Shown piece after piece: positions 25,401-34,400 of a DNA stretch of 64,000 nucleotides. Location: NCBI GenBank assembly GCA_029721435.1, contig CM056580.1, positions 69,837,367 through 69,901,366 of the forward strand, in the 5' to 3' direction. Positions within the stretch are counted from its first letter, which is position 1. The number at the start of each line of letters is the position of its first letter. The translations under genes and the position numbers were made by a program. Source of the stretch: Gymnothorax reevesii (Eukaryota > Chordata > Actinopteri > Anguilliformes > Muraenidae). The notes below the pieces were generated by a model. The model did no database searches. It was not told the DNA's origin and worked only from the letters and a program-made list of their open reading frames with translations.

Positions 25401-28400
25401 CCAAAAATGAAAATCTGTTTTCTCACAGCTACAGATCCGGGGGAAATTCTGTATTTCCTGTGGGCATGATTTTCCCTCACTACTCATCTCCTCTCCTCAT
25501 TTCTTGGCAGCTCCCTTCCCCATTTCCCTCTTCAGAATCCTGCTGAAGAGCAGCACTTGAAAAACTTCAAATACAAAACCTTAGACAGCTTTCATTGAAC
25601 CAAGTGAAGTGGCTTCTAATGTGCTGCTACTAACATGTTACCAGTGACAGTGAAGCACAATTGCTGTCACGATGCCTCTGACATGGCAGCACTGACAACT
25701 CGCACGTTTTTTTCCTCAGCTTTCGGACCGCAGCAAAGGAATCAGTCCCTAAAAGCTGGAGAGTGGCAACGGTCAGTCATCCAACAGTCCCTAGTGTCAG
25801 CGCTGCACAACGGACTTCTGCCAGCCCCACACATGCTACAGGTATGTCTTTACCATATTAGGGAAGTCAGGTATCTTTTTACTATTGCGAACTTAGGCAT
25901 GTCTTTACCATAATAGAGAACTTGGGTATGTCTTTGCCATGAAGAACTTGGGTTTGGCTTTCCCACGGGGACCTAGGTATGGCTTCAGAGTAGGGGAAAG
26001 TGAGACATATAACCATTTCATGAAAAATATTAGCTCATTTTGAATATGATGGCAGCAACACATCTCAAGAAAGTTAGGATAGGGCCATGTTTACCGTTTA
26101 GTATGATGCTTTTGTGAAGTTTTGGGAGAGGAATGTTGGCCCACTCTTGTCAGATGTAGGATTCTACCTGCTCAGCCGTCCTGGGTTTGATCTTTGCCAG
26201 ATTTTTTTGTTTTATGATGCGCCAAGTGTTTTCTATTAGTGAATGGTCTGGACTGAAGGTAGGCCAGTTCAGCACTCAGACTCTTCTACTGCAAAGCCAT
26301 GCTGTTGTGATGGATGTAGCATGTGGTTTGGCATTGTTTTGCTGAAATATGCAAGGCTTCCCTGAAAGAGACTTTATCTGGATGGAAACATATGTAGTAA
26401 AACTTCTCTATCCTTTTCAGCATTGAGAATGCCTTTCCAGATGTGTAGGCTGCCCATGCCATAAGCACTAATGTAACCTGATACCATCAGAGATGTAGGC
26501 TTTTCAAATGAGTGCTGATAACAAGCAGGATGGTCCCTCTCCTCCTGAGACCGAATAACATCGGGTCCATGGTTTCCAAACAGAATTTGACATTTTGATT
26601 CATCTGACCACAGAACAGTTTTCCCTTCTGCCTCAGTCCATTTTCAATTAACTTCGGCCCAGAGAAGACAGCGGCATTTCTGGATCCTGTTCACATTTAG
26701 CTTCTTCTTTGCATGATGCAGTTTTGGTTGCATTGGTAGATAACACGGCAAACTGTGTTCACAGACAATGAATTCTGGAAATGTTCCTGAGCCCCTGCAG
26801 TGTATTCCAGTGCAGAATCATGCCTGTTTTAAATGCAGTGCTGCCTGAGGGCCCGTAGATCACAAGCATCCAATACTGACCCTCAGACACAGAGATTTCT
26901 CCCAATGCTCTGAATCTTTTGATGATATTATGTACTGTAGATTCGAAGTGTCAATATTTTACGTTGAGGAACATTTTTCTGAAATTGTTCCACAATTTTT
27001 AGATGCAGTTTTTCACAGATTGGTGAAGCTCAGTCCATCTTTACTTCTGAGAGACACTGCCTCTCTAAAATGCTCTTTTTATACCCAGTCATATTATATC
27101 ACTGACCTGTTGCCAATTAACCTAATTAGTAGCAAAATTCTCCTCCAGCTGTTTTCTATTAATACCTCATACTTTTTCAGCATTTTGTTGTCCCTCTCCC
27201 ACCTGTTTTGAGATGCTTTGCTGCCTTCAAATTCAAAAGAGCGAATATTTTTTATGAAATGGTGAAACGTCTCACTTTCAACATCTGATAAGTTGTCTAT
27301 GTTCTCTTGTGAATTAAATGTGGGTTTATGAGATTTGAAAATAATCATGTATTTATTTACAATTCACACAGCATCCCAACTTTTTTGGAGTTGGGGTTGT
27401 ATATCTTCACCATCAGTAACTTGAGTATGTCTTTACCAGAGGGATCTTGGGAATATCTTTAGTAGATACAGTATATGGTCTAACCATAGGGAACTTGGAT
27501 GTGTCTGACCACATGGAGCTTTGTTATACTGTATTTTTGCCATAGAAAGGACAAAATATATGGCTTCACCACAGGGAATCTAATCATTGATTTACCATCA
27601 GGAACATAGGTATGTCTTTACCATAGGAAACCGTGGTTTGGCTTCACCAAATGGAACCGAGCTATGGCTTTACTATGAGGAAACCAAGTATGGCTTGACT
27701 GGTGTAAACCTGGGTATGTCTGTAGCAGTATGAAGCCAGGTATGGTTTTACCATTGGAAATGTAGGTATGGCTTTGACATCACCAAGTTAGGTTTTCTTT
27801 ACAATCAGGAACTTGCCATCCCCAACTTGGAAAAAGTTGGGACAGCATGGAAAATGCACAAAGAAACAGGAAGAAGTGATTTCTAAATTTACTTTGACTT
27901 TTATTTAATTGCATGCAGTACAAAAACAAGATATTTGATGTTTTTGGTCAGCTTCATTTTATGTGTTAATATGCATTAATTCTTGGCATTCATAGGGGCA
28001 TTGCATAGGGGAAATTTAGGTCTAGAAATGAGTTATTTGAAAAAATGAAAAAGTATGTGATTGGAGACATCTGATGTCAGCAAGTGATAATTATCAAGAT
28101 ATGTCACAAAAATAGCGTAGTTCTCCAGGACCAAAGCTGAGCTGAGAAAAAAAGCTGTTGACAAAATGTGTGACAAAATCATTCAAAGGTTTAAAAGCAA
28201 TGTTCATTAAAGAAAGGGATTTGGATATTTCACCATCTATACTACTCAAAATTTGATAGTGCATTAATGTCACTAAATGCACTTTCAAATGTGTTTTGCA
28301 TCTGACTACATGACATTTATCCAATATATTGTTCATCAGTGGCAGTTACCAAATTTGCATGTCATTTCACAAAAAAATTCCGATGATCCCTATCAAATTT

Positions 28401-31400
28401 TGAGTAGTATACTTTGCATATCACAATTAAAAGATTCAAAGGATCTGTAGTAATATCTGTGTGTAAAGAACAAGGGAATGATCCTAAAATGAATAACTGA
28501 TCTCTGATCACTCATCTGGCTCTGCTTCAAGTATTATTATCCCCTGCCAACATGAAGTGGGAGGGGGATGTAGGTTTGACCTCCGTCCGAGAGAAAGGGG
28601 ACAACTTTTCTCACAAACTATTACAGATAGGACAATCAAATTTGGTGTGTAGCTTCAGACCATAAAGGCCTTGATGGAGTTTGAAAATAAGAAGCACACG
28701 ATTGGTGGGGGATGTTGTTGACCATGTAGACTTGTTGTTTATGGATGAGCATATAATCACATGGGCTCAGAATTGCTTTGGCAAACCTTTGTAAAGAGCT
28801 GTAATTCATAGTTAGGCTACTACATCTGCAAATGTCAGTTGGACCTTCAGTGTGCTAAATGGAAGTTTTAAGTTAACAGTGTCTAGAAGTGCCATCAACT
28901 TCTCTGGGCTGGGAAACATCTACAATGGACCAGCATATGTATTGTGGTCAAACAAAGCAATATTTCAATTTCTTTTGGAAATTGACCATCCAGATTATTC
29001 ACAGCAACAGTTACAAAAGTCATGCTTTGCCATGGTACATGGTTGTGTCAGTCCTCTTGGCAAAGGTAACACATGTTGCTTTGAAGGTGACCTCTTTTTC
29101 CAGAGAAGCCCAGGTATATTGGAACAAGACAACGCAAAATTGCTTTCTACACATATTACAAAGGCTTGAAAGGCTGGAAAGACCTGCCTGCTGTCCTGAC
29201 TTTTCCTTCATAGAGAACAGGTGGCTCATCTTGTAACAGAAAACACAACGTGAGCCCTGTGCTGCAGCACACCTGAAGACTTGTTTGCAGAAAGATTGGG
29301 GACAAAATTCCACCTTACACACTTAATCACTTGATTTCCTAAGCATGTCCTAAACATTGATTAAGTGCTGCAAAAAGGATGGCAACTTCGCTACGTGGTG
29401 AATTCTTTACTGTTCAAACATTTTTTGTGAAGTATGTTGCATGAATCAAGTTTAAAATGTGTTTATTTTGCAAAACTAATACAATTCATGTGGTGGAACA
29501 TCAAATATACTTTAGTATGATAATTTACAAATCACTTCTTTCAGTTTTTATTTAACTTTTTGTCCCAACATTTTCTGATTTAAAGGAGCAATATATAAGT
29601 TTGTGGCCAAAGCTGGTAGTGTAATCACATTCAAAATGGTGCTGAGCGCAGTATCTCCTCCTCCTCCCCCCCAGACGAGAGGTTGCTGTATCCAGCAAGA
29701 ACGTCTACGACACGGAGCTACCATGGCTACGTTTCAATATCACCAATGATTTGCTCTTACAGGGTTGTGTTCAATTCAGTTCAGTTCAGTTCAGAAAAGA
29801 TCGAGACTAATGACTTACTAACTTTAGCCATGGTCATATTGGTCAACTTGCTTGTCACTCTTCTGTGTGGATAGCCCACTAAAGTCCATACTGTAATATG
29901 CGTAAAGAATGAATGAGGACTCATTTGACCGATATACTGTCTCAATGACATTTCCTATTGCCATAATGGCTGTGCTAATGTTGGAACGGTTTCCACAGCA
30001 TCTCAGCATAAAGCCAGAGAAACTGACTAATAATGCATGGCTAATGTTCGCAATGAAGAGCCATGGTTACCTTTATTTCTCAAAAAATTTGTTACCCAGT
30101 CAATTCGATGAACCACGTACCATGAACGAACATATATAACATTATTCGACTGTAGAGAATATGAAATGTCCGTGCCTACATTAAATAGAATTAAGTTGGC
30201 AAAACTTAGCTGAATCTTACCTGCCCAGGAGAAAATTAGCAACTTCAACGTCAGTTTTCAAATTCTTCTCTGCTTTCAGCTGTCTCCATCTTTCAAAGGC
30301 AGGTCCTATACAGATCTTTGTTTTGTTTCTGACTTTGTCACAACATATTTCAGAATCATAATGAGGCCTTTTAGGTTTAGTAATGTCAGAAATTTGTGCT
30401 CTCAACCACTGTTAGCTGCAGCTCAGTGGTAACTGGCAACCTGGATGCCGGAATGCTACTGACTTCGTGATTTTTGAGAAAGGTGGAGGGCGGCGCAACA
30501 GGCCAAAACACAAAATGACAACATCAACTTTAGTTGTCGGCTGCAACTTTGCTTTTGTAATGAAAATATTCTGGCTGGACTACTGCTGTCAGTGATATAA
30601 GTATTTGAAATTAACATCATTCCTTAATGTCTGGTGATATATCAGGGCCATTTCATGATTAATCAACAGACATTTATTACATTTTGCTCCTTTAAAGTTG
30701 TTGATATATCTTTACCATAGAGAATCCACACCATGGGGAACTGAGGTGTGTCTTGATATTGGGGAACCTGGATAAGGTTTCACTTAAGGGAACCATGGTA
30801 TGTATTTACCATTGGGAACCTACACGTGTCCATTGGGAACTTAGGAATATATTTTACAGGGCATCTAGGTATGGCTTTTCTTTAGGGCACCACAGTACTT
30901 CTTCACCATATCAAGGCAAGGTATGGTTTTACCATAGGGAATCTAGGTATGCATTTACTGCAAAGATACTAGGTGTAGTGCAGCACTGTCTGGTTTCAAA
31001 CCTCAGTCTCCTCAAACAATATCATTCCTCCCCCTGACTGCCTTTCAATAGGGAATCAGGTTACCTCACTTCATTTCTGCACTGATATTTCTGTTGAAAT
31101 CAAGATGCCACCATCCTGTTTTTGATGTTTGTTGCGTGCTTCCTGAGATTTCCATTTCCTGAAAACACAGTTTGAAAAGATAGAGGCACCAAGACTGTTT
31201 TAGGTTCAGTTTGCTCAAGACCACAGCAGGAGGGCGGAGTCTTGCCCTAGAAATTTGACCCGGAAGCCGGAACTTCTGATTACTGATTAGTGTGATTCAA
31301 TTGTTTTTTTTTTTTCTTTTGACTGGTAGAGCTGGGCAGAAGTTCTGGCTTCTCTGTGCCAAATGTAATTCTTGTTAGAAGAAAGTTTTCTATACTACCC

Positions 31401-34400
31401 CCCACCTGTAACATTTCTAGAACACTTATTGATTTTCTTATGATGTCACTGAAATTTTGTCAATTTTCTGATTAGCTGTCTCAATTTTTGAGATTTGATT
31501 AGGTCTTGTATTTATGGAAGCAAGTCCAGCTTGTCACGCTGAGTCCAGCATGTTCTTCCTCTGCCTCAAAAACTGCTTGTATTCCCACACAGACAATTCG
31601 TCCATTTCACCCAGAGCCATGGACTTCCCACCCAAGAGAGAGGAGAAGAAGGTAAGCACCATGAGTGCTCATGGGGGGCCTTCCAGATCACGCCCACAAA
31701 ACCGTTGGAAACTGTGAACACAAGACACCCCACATCTGTGCAATGTATGTGGTTAGCATTCTGCACAAGGCAGTCAAAAGGGATGGAATACATTATTTCA
31801 ACACATATAATGGCAAATGTTATGTTGTCACAGGAAGAGAGGCTTTTTGTGGTTTTAAAGGGTTTCGTTCTTCCTTGCTTCCATTCCTGTCTGACCTACT
31901 TACTGGTGGCTACACCTGACTTGATAAATCAGCACAATTTTGTAAAATGACCTTCAGCACTTGTAAATTGAAGTTCTTTGGACTGTGAATCTGATTTTCT
32001 ATGTAAACTGCTGAGAAGCATTTTTGCTTTCGCGCAGATGAAAGCTGCAAGGGCCAAGTTCAATTTCCAAGCACAATCACCCAAGTGAGTATAATACCTG
32101 TTATGCCATCTGTTAAACAAATTATTTCTCCCCTATTCAGCCATTTACTGGTTTCAATTTCAAACATTTGATGGTTTCAAGAAATGTTTTTAATATTAAA
32201 AATGTTTTTATTTTTCTGAGATCTCCCAGGTTCTCTTCAACTTGAACTTTTATGTAAAAACAAAAGTTAGTTTTAATCTATAAATATTGCTGAATAAAGT
32301 CGAATATTGACTGAGCAGGAACTATTCTCTCTGGCCCCATCTGCTTCCAGAGAGCTGACCCTGCAGAAGGGCGATGTGGTGTACATACACAGGCAAGTGG
32401 ATGCAAACTGGTACGAAGGAGAGCATCATGGGAGAGTCGGAATCTTTCCCACCACCTATGTGGAGGTGAATGGATCCCACACTGTTAGAATTTGCTTGGT
32501 CTTGCCTTTCCTGGGCCCTACTCACCCTCTGTTTCAATTTTCTTGGACAGCTCATACCCCCAACTGAGAAGCCAACGCCTATCAAGTCCCCCACCATCCA
32601 GGTGCTGGAGTATGGAGAGGCAGTTGCTCTATTTAACTTCCCCGCAGACCTGCCTGTGGAGCTGTCCTTCAGAAAGGTCAGGAGGAAAATCATAAGTGCT
32701 CAACCCTGCCAGACAATAATTCATGAAACCTCCACCAGCAACTACATACATTGCTGCAAAGCCTTTCAGCTTAACTCCATGAGTCCATTATGTTTTTTTC
32801 ATTTAGGTGTAGCAAGCCACATAAATATCAAGCATTGGACTGTAACTCCGGCCTAATATAGATGAAATAGCAGGATGGCTATGTAGTTGCAGGCATTGAC
32901 TGATTTCACAGCTTAGATGTTTTTGGCTTATACATCCGAGATTCACTGATTTCTCAAACATTCAGAGAATTATCACAGCAAACTTCTTAAGGCCACTCTG
33001 GCCAATAAGACACACATGAGCTTAACTTGAACCAAAATTTGGTCTTCTCTGATAAACTGAAGTAAATGTTTCACACAAATCCAATTTTATTTCTTATTCC
33101 AGTGACAGTTCCTGAACTTGTTGTTTCCTCAAGAAAGTGGAGCTTTGAATTACAGTTTGTTAGTTAGAGCGACAAATGTCGAATGAATTCAGGCTCCTGC
33201 ACAAATATAAACTATTCTCTCTCTCTATCTCTGTCTCTCTCTCTGTCTCTCTCTCGCTCGCTTATTCTTTTACTGTCTCTCATCTCCACTTAGGGGGAGC
33301 GTATCTGTGTGACCAGGCGGGTTGATGACAGCTGGTTTGAAGGCAGGATCCCTGGCACCTCCCGCAGTGGCATCTTCCCGGCCAGCTATGTCCAAGTCAA
33401 CAAGATGCCTCGCACCAAATCTTCAGACGAATACCCGTCCTCACCAACCTCTCCCTCGGCCTCTCAGCCCCTCAGTCCGGGCCGGCCCCTCCACTCCCCC
33501 CTTTCCCCCACTGCCCTCAGCTCCAGCCCGCAGCCCTCGCCCATGAAGCCCCACTCTCCGTCCCCAGCAGGGCTGCCCCACTCTCCGTCCCCAGCAGGGC
33601 TGCCCCACTCTCCGTCCCCAGCAGGGCTGCCCCACTCTCCGTCCCCAACAGGGCTGCCCCGCTCTCCGTCCCCAGCAGGGCTGCCCCACTCTCCGTCCCC
33701 AGCAGGGCTGCCCCGCTCTCCGTCCCCAGCAGGGCTGCCCCAATCTCCATCTGCCTCGGGCCCCTATGGAACAGCGGGCCTTCAGTCTCGCTCTCCTCAT
33801 TCCCCGACTCAGACCGTCCTCTCCAACCAAACCTCCGGTTACAGGCCTGGCTCCTCCCCCAAATCCTCCTCTCCGACTCCACAGAACTGGGGAGGGACAC
33901 ACCCTGTACCTGCGACCTCCTTCAACAGAGAGATGAGATCAGCACTGCCATCGTCCAATCAGAACTCCGGGGTGCCCCACTGGTCGGGAGCTGCATCAAA
34001 TGCTTTTCTCAAGCCAAGTTATCTTACTCAGGTAAGCCATTTTTGGATGGCTTGATTTTTCACTGAGGTTATACTTCAACTGTAACTTTAATGGAACACT
34101 GAATAACTCCCTTGTCTTCTTTGGCATGCTGTATATGAATGTTGAACGACTGATACAAATTGAGAAGACACCTTCTAATCATGCGTCTCTCCATTAATTC
34201 AAAGATATAACGAGAGAAATAACAACAGAAGTGGCATCAAAACTGAATTCTTTTTGAGCATAACGATCATTATTGAATTGTTATTGAACATAACTTTTCA
34301 CGATCAGAATCTTAGGACATTTGTTAATATGACCCAATGACCCCACTTGACAAATTATACGTTACATTGATCTCCTAGTGGTGAGATAGACTCCCATATG

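Larger units (their letters stand above)
25842..30990. repeat. Degenerate 26-29 bp minisatellite, split by transposons
   Basis: Units of the form AGGTATGTCTTTACCATA plus GGGAACTT recur with much divergence in three blocks: 25842-26000, 27403-27816 and 30704-30985, roughly 30 units. The blocks are separated by Tc1-like insertions. The array begins at the donor of exon 12, and many units retain a GTATG preceded by AG or GG. Confidence 0.85.

Noticed and set aside
33441..33902. Long - strand frames opposite the vinexin linker
   Set aside because: They are shadows of the coding minisatellite on the other strand; the + frame has domain and splice support.
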